A stretch of 64,000 nucleotides of DNA from Anisakis pegreffii (Eukaryota; Nematoda; Chromadorea; Rhabditida; Anisakidae). The translations under genes were made by a program, and so were the position numbers. The stretch is taken from contig JAPYMA010000176.1 in NCBI GenBank assembly GCA_035041965.1, positions 33,464-97,463 of the forward strand, given 5' to 3'. Of this stretch, positions 14,237 through 27,857 are shown piece after piece. The first letter of the stretch is position 1. Every line of letters begins with the position of its first letter. The notes below the pieces were generated by a model. That model did no database searches and had not been told where the DNA came from. It saw only the letters and a list, made by a program, of their open reading frames with translations.

Positions 14237-15727
14237 TTTATTGCTAATATCACTAACCATCACTCTTATCACGCTAACCATCAGTCAATGATCTCTCTTC
14301 GCATTATTCATTATTATCAACATTTTGATAAGTTACAATCAAGCAAGGTCAGTCTTATTGAATTTCGCTAAACACATGCAAGCTGAATTGTAATGTGCTG
14401 TAAATTCTTACAATTTTGACCATGTCTTAATTTTTTTTTGTTCTGTTTTTCATTTGGTTGTTCATTTGTTCCTCTCGTCATTGGTCTGCTGATTACGATG
14501 GTATTCTTTCCATGCGTTTTCATCGAATTTCTTGTGGCTTCATTTGGGTTTTTTTGTCACTTTTTGGTTCTGACTATGCACTGGAAAATATGTGCAATCA
14601 CGATGAAAATCTCCAAGATCCGATTCAAACGATTTGCTCTGATATGAGATAAACTGTGTTCATGAAAGGCCTTATGTCGTAGCTTTCCCTTACGAGAGCG
14701 TGACTCTTTACGTGTTTCTGGATCTTTTTTCGAATTCTCACTAAAAATGTGACACTTTTATGCAGTCAGTGAAAAATTATTCACAATTATCTTATCGGAA
14801 TTTCAATTGTATTTTTACAAAATTGTCAAATGGTTGAAAAGAAAGAGAAATTATTTGTGAGTGTTTCAAATCTCTTGTCAAATGGTTGTCTGTTGTACAC
14901 AAGAGTAATTACTGTTTCATGAGAACACTACTGTATATTTGCTTGCTGCCTTCGTTCAATGTAAATATGTTTTTTGTTAAAAGATAATTCGTGCTGCACG
15001 ATCTACAACGACTCAACAAGAAAATGAATAAAGAGCATTGTCGACTCAACAAATGCCCATCGCTGTCTTATATATTAATCGTGAACAATCACTATAACCA
15101 TTCATTATCGTTTGCTTTTATCCGTATGAAATATGGAATAAGGAATGGTCCGAGAGCAACTGATGATAGATTGAAGTGTTGGTGGAGCAACTCATCAATT
15201 TGGTTCCATATCACCCATAATCCAGTTTAGTAATAATCATGAGTGGAAGTTCCACTGATGGGGCTTTTCAGGATTGAAGGCAGGATTGGGTATTTTGGTA
15301 ATTCAATGCTTTTTTGCAAGTTATTCCACATTTATACAGTATTGTTCCCGAAAAGCTTGATGGGTCAAAAGGAATTGATAGCTGCGACACAATCGATGAG
15401 TTCTCAGGCGATGTCCGTTTGATCGTTAGATCACTTTTTTGGTTCTCCACTGATTTGTTGGTAAGAACTGATCAATTATCAGCGAAAGAGGGTAATCGTA
15501 ATCACAGAGATTGCTCGAGGGAGTACGACAGCCTGTCACACGTCTGAAGAAGGTTACGGAGCGCTAGATCGTGAGAAGTATTGGTTCAATCAGAGGTCAC
15601 AGGCAATCAATCGGGACTATTCGACTGAATAATCCCATCTGCCACCCATTCATGGCCGAAACTGACGCCGTAGAGTGCCGATTCTACTATCGTTTCGGAA
15701 TTCCATCATCGCGAGTCTCGCTAAACA

Positions 15728-16682
15728 ATCTGCTTCTCAAATTTCCTTAACAGTACTATTGAATATGGAAATCGCATAGGTTATGTTCAGATGACCATTA
15801 CGTTCAGATCTTGTTAGCACAAGGATGGTATTCACCATTGCTAGCCTTCTCTTATTGTTAGACAATTGTGTTGCTCATTGTTGCAATCGATTATGATTGC
15901 ATGGAAAGCTATTGTCTGTGACACGCTCACTTCAAACTGATTTAGATGGATTCTCATTCTTTTCAGACGTGTTGTATTCGCTCTCATAGCTATTGCATGT
16001 GAATACCGTTCTCTTCATGAGTTTTTCTCATTCATTTCGTTTCATTTCACTTCACAGTTCGAGTCAACTTCTCATTCTGTAGCACATATTATTTATCAGA
16101 TACGTTGACGAATGTTGACAACCGAAATCAACAATACAACAATCGAATTGAATTGCTCAACAACGTTCGACAGTCAAATGATCCATTTTAGAGTGTGTTT
16201 AATAGAATGAGAATTTGACTTTAATTGTGGAGTGAAATGAATGAGAAATTAGCAGAAGAGAACACTTCTGGTGATAAAAGCTATGAGAGCGATTGTAACA
16301 GCACGGAAAAGAATGAAACCCGTGTCAGAACACCATTTATAGACAGATGGATGTGATTTCAATGAATCCACAAAATATGATAATCAATTCATGATGAAAA
16401 ACCAACTCACAGAGCATTATCTCAAAAAATAACATAAGGTAAAGGGTCTGGATATTCCATCTTCTGCTGTGAACGTCCGTAACGGTGCATTAGCGGCCGG
16501 CACTGGAAAATGCTTCATCGTGCTGCGTCAAGACAGGAAATTTTGAGATGCTTTAAGAGACTGCTTTTTAAGAACACCGACACATAACATTCTGAATCTA
16601 AGGAATCTGGGGAGTTCGTTGGAGGAGAGACATCTCCAAATTACCCAAAATAGGTAAGTTCACCCTCTATGAGAGCCATTGC
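15728..16682 (+). mobile_element. Decayed non-autonomous hAT-like element, copy A
   Basis: Its core (15793-16319) closely matches the core of copy B at 51321-51834 and, in reverse, copy C at 55228-55736. The right end (ATGAGAGCCATTG) is a degenerate form of the GTGAGAACCACTG terminus of copy B. A direct repeat CTAAACAATC flanks both ends (about 15721 and 16685), consistent with an old 8-bp target duplication. Compared with copy C it carries extra sequence of roughly 200 bp around 16420-16640. No transposase frame is present. Confidence 0.65.
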
Positions 16683-17909
16683 TCTAAACAATCGCAGTGA
16701 ACTGAGTGCATGCTACTGAAATTCATTTCGGGTGAAGAGTGCAATGTTCCTACGTTCGTGAGGTGATCATTCGCTAATTTCAATATATTCCACTATTTTG
16801 AATAATTTAACAGCTTCTATGCCCTCGATTCCAGGAATTTGCATACTTGAGAGGTGGGACTGATCGTGAGCTAGGTTTACTGATCGTGAGTACATTTCAT
16901 TTGGTAAAGAACTCAGTCGGATTGGTCGTTTCGTTCGGCTTTGAACTGGTTTGATTGAAACGTAATTGACGCTAACTGGAACCATTCATTATCGATGTTA
17001 TTATGGTCAATTATTCAGCGAACAAAAACCCGCTCAACGGTACCAAAAGAAGTTCTTTCAAACTGACATATCACTCATTTTGAGATATATTGATTACGGA
17101 TTGTTACATTGATCATTCTGATCAACTGACGACCATAACTTTTCTAATTTCGCGATCACTGATCTAAATTCTTTTGCAATCATCAAACTGAGCTGAAAGC
17201 TTCACAAGAAATCTTTTAAAATGCTCATATGAAAGTAAAGAATCTTTGATAAATGTGTTGAAAGCCGGAATGTTCATTGCTCTCCAGCTTTCTATTTTAG
17301 ATATTCGTAGAGGTTTGAAAAAGTTTCTTTTTCGTTGTTTATTTGTCTTGCTTTGGTTTCAATTCGATAAAGAATCAATTACATCGAAAAACTGGAAGAT
17401 CTAACATCAGTTTTTTGAGTAATAAACTTTCAGTTCAGCAAAACCCTTTCGAAAATGAAACGAAATGATTGTGAAATAGAATTGACACGTTTACAACGCG
17501 ATCAGGAAACTCAGTAATTTCCTCGCTTCCTCTTGCAAAGCTCTGACAGTTCAAATAAAGAACGGAAAAGACGCTCTGATGGGTCGTTGAAATGGCTGAA
17601 CATTGAATGTCATGCACTCGATTCGAGCCAATTCACTGTTGTACTGCCGAATTAGATCGCAAATCAGATAAGAATCTGCTGAGGTTGCGCGACGAGTGAC
17701 TTCTTCCCTTCCTGCGATCACACTGATTAATTAAAAACTGAAAACTGATGAAAAATTTGGTGAAAAATGAGCAGAGATTGTTCCCATCGAATGACTATGG
17801 TATAAATCTAGATAATGAATTCCAGTTCATGAATTTGGGCTGAACAGTTATAGTTGCTGCAGATCTTGACCATTTGTGACTTCTGTGAAGAACTCTTAAA
17901 CAGTTTCAG

Positions 17910-18075
17910 ATGCTTCGCACAATTACAATAGTGGCGATGTTGGCACAATTGAATAACGCACTGAAATGCATGAGTGGATTTGAAGAGGGGAGTATTTTTG
18001 AGACGATACCACAATACTACACTCGTGACTGTGAACCTGAGTATAATTTCTGCTATAAAGAGTTCAAGGAAGAAG
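17910..18075 (+). CDS. Possible small secreted cysteine-containing protein, first exon (partial)
   Basis: An ATG placed directly after a TTTCAG acceptor opens a frame starting MLRTITIVAMLAQLNNALKC, which looks like a short signal peptide. It is followed by spaced cysteines (LKC, RDC, NFC) in a style seen in nematode Ly-6-like secreted or GPI-anchored proteins. A donor of moderate quality (GAAG/GTTTTC) ends the exon after 55 codons. A later TGATCACAG acceptor at 18256 would continue in frame as A-MKCLSLYNAIRR, adding another cysteine, and an AAG/GTGATT donor follows near 18291. The remaining exons are unresolved, and the assignment rests on the signal-like start and cysteine pattern only. Confidence 0.35.
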
Positions 18076-18379
18076 GTTTTCATTCCCTCATCATATCTCA
18101 TTCCATTCCTGTTTTGTTGGCAAATACTTTTAAATTTTTCATGAACAGGTCCACTAATCCGATCTCCGTAGAAATTGATTATATAATTCCTATGGACTTT
18201 GATGAAGTCATCGATCATAGGATGGTGATGACAATGATATGATATTGATGATCACAGCAATGAAGTGTTTATCCCTCTACAATGCCATAAGAAGGTGATT
18301 TGTGGACAACATAAGGAGTATAATTGTAAATGCATTCATACTCCACAAAGGCTTATGATTTTTGTTCACTGCTAGAATG

Positions 18380-21300
18380 TAGTAAGGAAAAAGCAGCAAA
18401 TTCTATCTCGAGACACAAGAAAAGGCACAAGATATCTGGCGGATATGTCCAAAAGCCATAGGAAATAAGGCATAGCTTACTTCTAGCACTAGATGCTAAA
18501 TCATACTGATCGTGAGGAATATTTAGTTCAATCAGGAAACAATTGGACATTAGATATTTTAATCGAATCTGCGGTATCAGTCGAATAACCCCATGTTTAA
18601 CGGTCAGGGATTTCTAAGTGGAATGAGAAATTTTCAAATAGTTTCGATGTCAACTGCTTCTCGATAAACTAATTGATCAATATTGATAGATCAATGCCTA
18701 TTTTTGAGCAAACCTTGTTTGGGACTCTCCTTTCCTAACCATGCTTGAGGACATTGATTCGATTAATCATTTCTTGCTCCGATATTCCTCATTGCGCAGA
18801 GATTTTTACTTCAGGTGCTTATCACACGGTGCAACGTGGATGTGCGATGGCTGGGTGGTGTAAGGTTGCTGACTTTTCTTAAATTTCGATATTTTTAACT
18901 TCAGTCGGATGACACAAAAACCCTAAGTGAATATTCCATACCCAAGTATTCAGGAGGGGGGAGGGGAGGGCAGGACTGCAAAGGGGACCTGATTATGAGC
19001 CTAAAAACGACTTCGGTAACAGCAACTAAAGTGTTCTTTTGAATCAACACGACTCAGCAGGGAAGAGAGAAACGCATCTCAAATAAAATGAATCAATTTC
19101 TTGATGAGGTCTCAAAAGCTGAGATAAGTAAATGCTTAGAGAGATGAAATATGTCCTTCGCTGCATTCATAATGAGACACGAAAAACCCACTATTCAAGT
19201 GGACCTTCCTGGGAGTTTTTTGTCTTTCTTGTCTTTTTTCTTCCATTTTCTCCTCTTTTTCCTTGCCCCTCTCAGATGGAATGTTCGGGTGGGCTCGGGG
19301 AGACATACGATTCAGAAATCGGGTAATTTTAAATATTACAGAATCGCACAGGATGTCTTTTCAATGAACCAGAACGAAGCAGCTTCTGTTGCTGCAGAGT
19401 GAATCGATGTAACAGTAAGCAGCGGGTTCAGCAAAAACCCATTTATACGATAATATCGAGTGTTTTTGTGGTGCTTATGCCGCTACTCCTCAGTTAACTA
19501 TCCGTGAGCGAGTGAAAGTATTGTTATCGATTACGATTACTATCATTATCAAATCTTCCTGATTGCTCAAATTGTAAGCATTGATATGTTTGTCATTATG
19601 ATTATTCTTATTTAATGATATTGATGTTATCACTGAGATAAGTTATTACTTTGAGCTAAATGACTGCACTGACATTCTTGAATCTTTTCTTGTTATCTGA
19701 ATTTTGATCGTTTCACCTATCACCTTCTTAGCTCTATCACTCGACGTGTTAGCAATTCATTGATAAAATTATACTCGTTTTTTTTCAATTTTGTTTCGCC
19801 CTATTGTTTATTTATCATAACTGAGAGTAGAACCTAACAATTGCTAATCATTAAAGTGAAATCTTGCGATGGTTATATATGAACTTATGCTTGGGCTGAA
19901 ACTCATACCGGATGAGATATCCACTAAGCAAATAGATGTTTCCCGTGGTTCCCCGATGTGAGCCTCAGCTGAAACGCAGTCCCTAATATGATCAGTCGGC
20001 ATATTTCATTCTGATCGCCACTTTGACATTGCATCTGAGTCAACATGTTTTTTCTTATTGATCTTGAGTTCGAGTTTTGACCACCCTAGAAGAAAGTTGC
20101 TCTCAAGAGAAGCATATCACATCTCGGTGTAATTTTCAGTCATTTTCCTTAAGTTATTGACGCTGTTATGACACGGTATTGTCTTATCCGGAGTGTGTGC
20201 AAGGCAAATGAGTGTAGACGTTATGTAATGAAGTTTGTGCAACGTTTACGATTGATACTGATGTGCGATAAAGTTTGCGATGTCAATTCATTCAGTTCGA
20301 TTGTGTTGCTTTGACTCGGGATGATCCCATGTAAAGCATAAATCGTTTGATATGGACCGAATGTTTTGTTATACGACAACTGATATACATGCTCAAGTAA
20401 ATCTTGTCATAGCACAGCTATGACTGAATGAAAAAGTGGGAAAGAAGGTGAGTGTGAGAAAATGATGAATATTAGCGAGTAATTCTACACTCATTTTCTC
20501 ATAGTCATTTGGGATTCACCTCACGTTATCGCCAAAAAAAAACGCAACGCAACGCATAAGAATGTGAATTGTGAGAACGAACGAACGAAATGCATTTGCT
20601 TAGTGTGATGAATTGTTGAGATGAATAATTGCATGGAATTGCTTTCAGAAATAATTGCTGCATGCACATGATAAAGTGGTGTATGAGGGCGATGGATGAA
20701 CTCTAATTGTTCGGAGTGTATCGCTGGCTGCAATAAGATGCCTATTTATTTGAAACCACTACTTCAGTCATCACTTGAGTGATGACAATCGCAATAAGAA
20801 TGATGATAATGATAAAAGTGACATGAATAGTCCAGAAACACTTGCAATAAGTGCACACATCCACATAAGTACCACAGCACATTCTTTCTCGTGACCTAAT
20901 GAAGCGGATGCAGGGGGATGAACCCTGTGAAAGGGCATATTCATTGTTTGTTGATAAGTCCTAGAAGTACCCTGTCCAAAGAGCTGATCAGGAGATAATT
21001 CGGATTATGCTTCACTGAAAAGCATAATCTATTGGAAGGTGTTTGAGTCCTCTTCTCTCTCTGATCGCACAACACAATGCTGGTGGTGAATTCGAGCCTG
21101 TGCCATGCACTCACCAATCCAAAACTAAAAATTATTTGATGATTGATACACAAAACATTTCAAGAACACCACTTATTGGTTTTTCTACGACGATCTCTTC
21201 GAAATAAATGATTTTGCACAATAAGATTTCACCCTATCGCTTTATAACCAATCGCAGATCGCAGTTGAAGTCAGTCTCTCGACTCCTTTCAAGGCACAAA

Positions 21301-21988
21301 TTGTCTAGACTATCGAGAGAACGTCGTAATTAAAGGGCGGTCACTGCTGCAGCAATCAACCATTGTCGAGTTGCTGCTGCTTGCTGGTGATGATGGTATA
21401 AATTGGGCGGCCCTGAATTTGTCAGTTGTTTGTGACAATCCCAAAAAAATAAACAGATAATCACATTTAGATCTATTCATCCATAAGGGACCAGTTCAAA
21501 GAGAGTAGATGGGTCACCAGGCTCTAATTCATATTCTCGGGTCACTAAGAGCACCGTAACGTTCGTATGAGTTTCATGCGAATCATATAGCTCTTATCTC
21601 AACGCCTAACTGTAATTATTCTGCGTAATCGTACTGTACCTTGAAGCATTCAATCTACTACGTTGAAGTATTCAATCAAGCGCCTATTCGTTTGGCAGTT
21701 TTGTTGGTCTCGTTTTAAACTTACGAGTGATCCCGATTGTTACTGTTATTGCAATTATTACGGCTGAACCTGTCATCAATATTCTGGCATTCCACTGCCG
21801 CTATTTCAAATATTGTCATTTTCGTTATCATTGTGAGTAGTATTGCCATTATCAGTGCAAAAGTTGTTTCTAGAATCATTGATATTCTACTGACTATTAA
21901 TTCTGCTGCTGCTGCTACTATTACACAATTTCTGTGAAAATTTCACAAAAAATATTAAAATATTAGTCGTTTTTGGTAAACTGACGTG
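18380..21988. other. Intergenic region before CAL-B, no gene recognised
   Basis: No supported exon. It includes a G-rich stretch at 18952-18986 and a pyrimidine-rich run near 19200-19270. Upstream control of CAL-B is expected here, but no site can be pinned down. Confidence 0.4.
18952..18986 (+). other. G-rich stretch with four G-runs (putative G-quadruplex)
   Basis: Runs of six, four, three and four guanines separated by short loops stand out in otherwise AT-rich DNA. The arrangement meets the usual loose definition of an intramolecular G-quadruplex motif, with the last loop longer than the others. No gene association is evident. Confidence 0.5.
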
Positions 21989-24900
21989 ATGTCTAAAAGT
22001 AAAAGTTCACTGTTTGCACGGTGGAAAACATTAACATTCAATAATCAAAACAGTGGAATTCGTGAAGAGGATTTATTTGAGTACAGAGAAGCATTCCGAT
22101 TATTTGATAAGGTTGGTTGTCTCGTCAATATTTCATTGTGGAGTTCTTGTTCTGTCCGTGCGAGAATACACCGGGAATGGAACTTTCGAGATTCAGGACC
22201 ATTATGCACTGTATGTAGCCAATTCAAACTGCCTCAGTCAAAACAGCCTTAAACGAATACGGGCAAAGCTTCGTCTCCAGCTTCGGCTCAGACTAAGGCT
22301 TAAGTTTAGGGTTAGTCTAGGTTTAATTCAAGTCATGGTTGAGCCTAACCCGGCCTTGTTGTTATGTTGAGGTTTGCCCTGAGCATATGCTTGGGTTCAG
22401 CCCGTGTTTAGGCTTTACCACTGTCGAGGTCACTAAATGTATTCTCCTCACAAGCGTAAACGTCATGAGGTTGATCCCAAGATATCTGCTCACAATTTAA
22501 GTGTGCGAGAGATTCATAGTAGTATTCGATCGTAGATGATAACGGTTTGATCTCGTGAAAAAACAAAAATTGGTTTATCCTTAGGCAACCGATCGTTCAG
22601 TGTCCCAATCATCATACGTGTTCAGATACTCGCTATGCAGTTAAACTTCTCAAATATCTAAATTCTCCATGATTCAATCCAGTACATCTTCCTCACATCG
22701 TTCTGAGATGATTCATGGAGATAATTAAACTTCAAAACCTCGAAATGACTATTACTTTTTAGGCAGTTCAGAATACAAGCAGTTTAAGCATTGTTCGTTT
22801 GAATTTTTGGCGAAATCCACACGATTGTAACATAATTTTTAAAAATTTCCAGCCATTCCAACATCATTTCCACAAAAAAATTGCAAATTTTGTGCATAAG
22901 CGTTAAGAAATGCAAATGAAAGACGAAGCATTTCAGTATGCATTGGAATGGTTGGTTGGTGGTGATGAATGCGCTGATAATTTTTGTCATTTGAAAATTT
23001 TTGTTTTTTTGTTCGTTTCGTTTCGTTTTTTTTGGCCATTTTGTTGATTCGCTGCTTTCGCAATTTGTTATTCATTGAATTTGGTCTTCTCCTAATAAAT
23101 AGGCATGGTCAAATTGCTTGCGATGATAAAGAAACTCTCTCTTTGTGCTGGTAGACAATTGATTGACTATGTCACAAGCAGTCACAAACGATGGATGGAT
23201 GGATAGATTGCTGTGAAATGAAAACATAACAACAGCTAAATGAGCAAGAACACTTTCACTACGGATGAACTGAACATAGAGCCTAAACGAGGCCAAATTG
23301 GAACACTCCTATAAAATGCTTCAATGAGCTATCCCCTCAATTCCATGGAGTGCAGCATAGACGAACACAGAGCAGCGCTATGAGAATTTTTCCAATCGAA
23401 GACAGTCTCGAACACTGAATCCACCATATCAAGCAAAATTTTTTGAACACTTTCTATCTACCTGCCTATCTATCGACCTTCTATTGGTCAGTCCGATGAA
23501 TGCTCTTAACAGTGATCATTGTTCATGATTACAGCAACTTGTGAATCGGATGCATTTCATTCTCGCATGGAACCTTCCCATTAAGACCTCGAGAAGCCTA
23601 AGCATACGATATTCCAATCTTACCAAACCATAGAACTCTTCAAAAACCTTTAAAAGCTCAATTGTGGGCACTTCATACAATACAGTTCAGTCATGGGTAT
23701 TCACGTAGTCCTCTTATTAACATTTTTAAAAATTATCCTCTGCTTATGCTTTTTCTTAAGACTGAAGTGCTCGACATATCCAATTATTATCCCTTTTATT
23801 ATCCCACTGCAATAACAGCAACTAACTAGATGATAATAAGGCATCTTTGGGTAGTTAAATTAACTTGTCATTAGCTCAGTTGAGTTGAGCACGTTTGACT
23901 CGGTGTTTTTTGAACGTGAATAGAATTTGCAATTCCTCATATGTATTCTGAGACACATTAAAATATAGCGAAAAATGTTGTAACGAAACTTCATTTAATC
24001 AGTCCTTTTGGTCGTTGCAATTTTATTTTTATTGTGGTGCTGCTTGAAAAGAGTCTAGTTGAGTAGGAAAGAAAGAATTTGGACGCTTCATGAAACAATT
24101 TCGAAATATTCGAGACGAAATTGGTGAATGCAATTGAATTTGGTTAGATTTAATAAAGCGAAAGCGATGCTCATAAATGAGTTGAAGTATATTGTGAGTT
24201 GAAGTAAGTACAGTCACTAAACATGACACGGATCTATTGAATGGATTTCACTTTCAAAATCTGAAAAATATGTTAGTATTTGTATTCTAATAATCGTGTT
24301 ATATGAAAATGCAACTCATCCAAAGTTAAGAAATATTTTTGCTAATCAAATATTATGATTGATATCCTTCCTTCAGCCACCACTATCGATGAGGATATCA
24401 CTGCTACTTGGAATATTTGTACCAAGTGATTGCTATGAATTTTGCTGAGTTGTCATCGCTCATATCGTTCAGACCATTACTGTTCCCCTGTTATCTCGTC
24501 AACATTGTTGCTATCAATGAATTTTTTAAAACATTTCATCGGCTATTCTTGTTATCGCTATTAATACTGGTGATATTTTTAATTTCATTTACTGTATTTC
24601 TATGGAAACAATCTTAAGAGTGGCATGCTTGAAAAACTTCCGCAGCCTCATGTAAACAACACGAACGCAATAATTGTTTCCGCATAATGAGGTTTCCTCA
24701 AGATTGCTTGCTGAAGTGCCCACTTGCTGATTTTTTTCATCTTTTTTTTTCGGGGCATTTCAGCTGTATTTGCGCCTTGATGGAATACGATTGCAATTTT
24801 TATCGTTGCCAGATCAATAGAAACTCTGCACTTCGAAGCACTCCTCATTCAGTGAGATTTTCTTCACTAACGAATCTGGACTGTGATTGTTCGGATTTGT

Positions 24901-27579
24901 TTGCATTAATGAATGCGCATACGAGTTACAGTAAGCCAGCATATGTGCCGAGAGCAACGTGGCAGTTGAGATCATGAGAGAATTTCACGAACTGATCGTG
25001 TTTGCGTATTGATTTGCGCTACATTTGCGATTGTTATTTATCAATATATGATATTGCAACAAATATATCAATATCAAGCTACGGTGAAGTATATCAATAA
25101 TCCAAGTTCGATATTCATGAACACAAATGATTCCAAAAGCTATTATCAGTAGCTACGCAGCAAGAAGAATGCCAAGGAAGGAAGAATGTCGTATTAGTAA
25201 TATTAGTGATAACAGAGAGGCTTGAACTCGTAATGAGTTTGATTTGCTGATTAAATAATTAATAAATTGATGGAAGGATTGATTACAGAATGGTGACGGC
25301 TCAATTTCGTCGAAGGAACTCGGCGTTGCTATGCGTTCACTGGGACAGAATCCCACCGAACAAGAACTTCAGGATATGGTGAATCAAGTGGATATTGACG
25401 GCAGTGGCACCATTGAATTTCCGGAATTTTGTCAAATGATGAAACGAATGGATAAGGTATCAGATCGAGCTCACATCTTATAAATATTTTTATGCACTTC
25501 ATTCGTGTTTCTCAACATGGGCATTTTTAATCGCACACCAATGCGCAAAATCAAAAGCATTATATAAAGGGTTAATGCTTGCTTGCGAAACCAAATGAAC
25601 TTCTTAAAATTACCGCAAATTTCTCTTCTTCAGCTTACCAACACCAATTAAGCATGTGCTTATCGAGCGATTCTCCTCATTCCAATGCTATTGATCACAG
25701 AATATTTTCCAGTCTTGCTTGCATTTTCTCTGTCCGTTAGAGCTTCAGTCATTCAAGCCAATGTGAGACATATTCCAGTTACTCGGGATCAATCTTCCAC
25801 AAGATTTGAGTGTAAATGATATCATGCCTTTGAAATTTATTCATTCTACGCTTCATATGATAATGAAAATGGTGACTATTAAGTGACTGTGCCTCTGAAT
25901 CTTATCGAACCCCTTCAAGATGCTCCTGAATCTAATCTCTCAAGATGCTGCTGAATCTATTGAATTCTGGTGAAACATTTCAACTTTAAGGAAACTGATA
26001 GCGAGATGATACGCGAGGCATTTCGGGTGTTCGATCGAGACGGTAACGGCTTCATAACGGCAGATGAGTTCCGATATTTCATGACGCATATGGGTGAACA
26101 GTTCACTGATCAAGAAGTTGACGAGATTATTGCTGAGGTGGATATTGATGGTGACGGACAGGTGAGAGAAGCAACTGCTAATCACAATCTATATCACTGT
26201 CAGAACAATTTTCATACCGATTTGAGTGGAATACTTTGCGTTCTCGCAAGTACGACTTGAAATCTGCAGGCTTAGAAGCTTGAAATCTGAAACATTCGAG
26301 AGAATTGGCATGCATCGAGGTTATCCATCCTCCATGAGAACAGCTCAAGATACTGAATACGATTACACCAAATTAATCATTTAGGACATAATGATCGACT
26401 GACTTCAGCAATGACTTCAGTAGGAAAAGAACATGATGACGTCGAATAACGTCTAGTTGAGTTTAATGAATGCATTCATTGCAACAAATTACTCTTATCC
26501 AAAGGGAACATATCAATTCATTAAAATACTCTCTATTCAATTCATCAGTATGCAGTTCACACGAGAGGTTCATTCTCTCCTTAATGCAATGAGAATCAAG
26601 AACTCGGAATATCCAATCCATGAAATATTCAGTCATAGTTTCGCTGGACTCTATAGAAAGTGCTGATCGTGAGTTTAGCGACATCTAAAGTAATCAATTT
26701 ATCGAAACGACATGAGCATAAAGATATCTGTGAAGCGGTAGCAACAAATCGTATGGGCGAGTCGTGATCAAATTCAGATCAAAATGACTAAAATTCAATG
26801 GGGAGCATTTGAAGAAATACCGAAGAGATTCACCTACCTGAAGTTACCACATAAAATAGAGGTTTTCTCCCTCCTCTCCGACAGACCGAGATTTCATTGT
26901 CAACCTAAATATAATCTCTGATAAAGCAGCATACAAAAAACCAGACTGTTTTTGAAGCAACCGAATGTATTTGATAGAAATCAGTCGGAATTGCTTTGTT
27001 GACAATAATTGATGAATGCATTGATAATATAGTGAAACAAACTAAATCACGGAAATGAACTCTTCGATTGCAATGAATTTTAACATAGGAGACTCGGACT
27101 GCCTGAATTAACATGGTCGTTACCTTGAATGGATTAAGAAGCCAGGCGTGAATTCAAGTCAATGGATTGACTCTCGTGTTTACAATAACAAATTTTCATC
27201 GAGCCAGGATATTCAGCTGAATCAACTGATCATTATTATAGATCAAATGATCGTTTGCTCAATTTCGGTCACATTCTTTACTTGAAAGAAATTGAAGCTT
27301 CGAGCAAACCTAATTACGATCAGACGATTAGCTAATTATAGATAAATAGTTGATTGTTCCGAATATAAGAATCAGTCAGACTAAATTCACCTATTATACG
27401 TCATACAATTGAATGATTTTTGATAGAATCCGAACAGATAATTAGATAATAGATACAAGCAGGAGCATAGCCTGGCTCAGGATTCAAATAGGTACATCAT
27501 AGATATTCAGTTTTTTCGCGATAATTTGTTCACCTTTCAGATCAACTACGAGGAATTTGTTAAAATGATGACCACATAA
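21989..27579 (+). CDS. Calmodulin-like protein, tandem copy B (nematode CAL family), 4 exons, 166 aa
   Basis: Exons are 21989-22111, 25289-25456, 25991-26161 and 27541-27579, all phase 0. The intron positions are identical to copies A and C, but introns 2 and 3 are shorter (534 and 1379 bp). Loop I reads [12 protein letters not shown], with position 3 changed from D to N and position 5 from N to D; both are acceptable ligands. Loops II to IV are [24 protein letters not shown] and DIDGDGQINYEE. The N-terminal extension is the most divergent of the three copies (KSSLFARWK, then [18 protein letters not shown]) and is one residue shorter. Exon 2 has LQDMVNQVD where the other copies have LLDM(I/V)NEVD. 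The protein ends MMTT. The GACGTGATGTC context around the start is shared with copy A. Confidence 0.88.
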
Positions 27580-27857
27580 CGAATCAATCAAATTCAACCG
27601 ATATCACCGTCATTACCATATCAACACTGCATAAAAATCACGTGTGAATGCGATATGTTATCTGTACAAAAAGCTGGCTTCATCCGTTGTTCTGTTGTGC
27701 TAATGCAATTTAATCATGTTGTTTGTTGCTTCCCCTATACCAAATCTATTCTTTATCGCTCATGAAATTGTTGACATGGTATTCGACTTAAACAAACAGA
27801 TGCATTTCATCCGAAGGAGATCATTACGGGCTGCTTGAAGTGTGTGATACCCGGTCA

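Noticed and set aside
14067..14291. Leucine-rich open frame
   Set aside because: It is a translation of the (TTA)n microsatellite.
22256..22430. Degenerate TTAGGC-like, TTAGGG-like interstitial telomere tract
   Set aside because: Only scattered imperfect hexamer-like words, no tandem array; compositional bias is a sufficient explanation.
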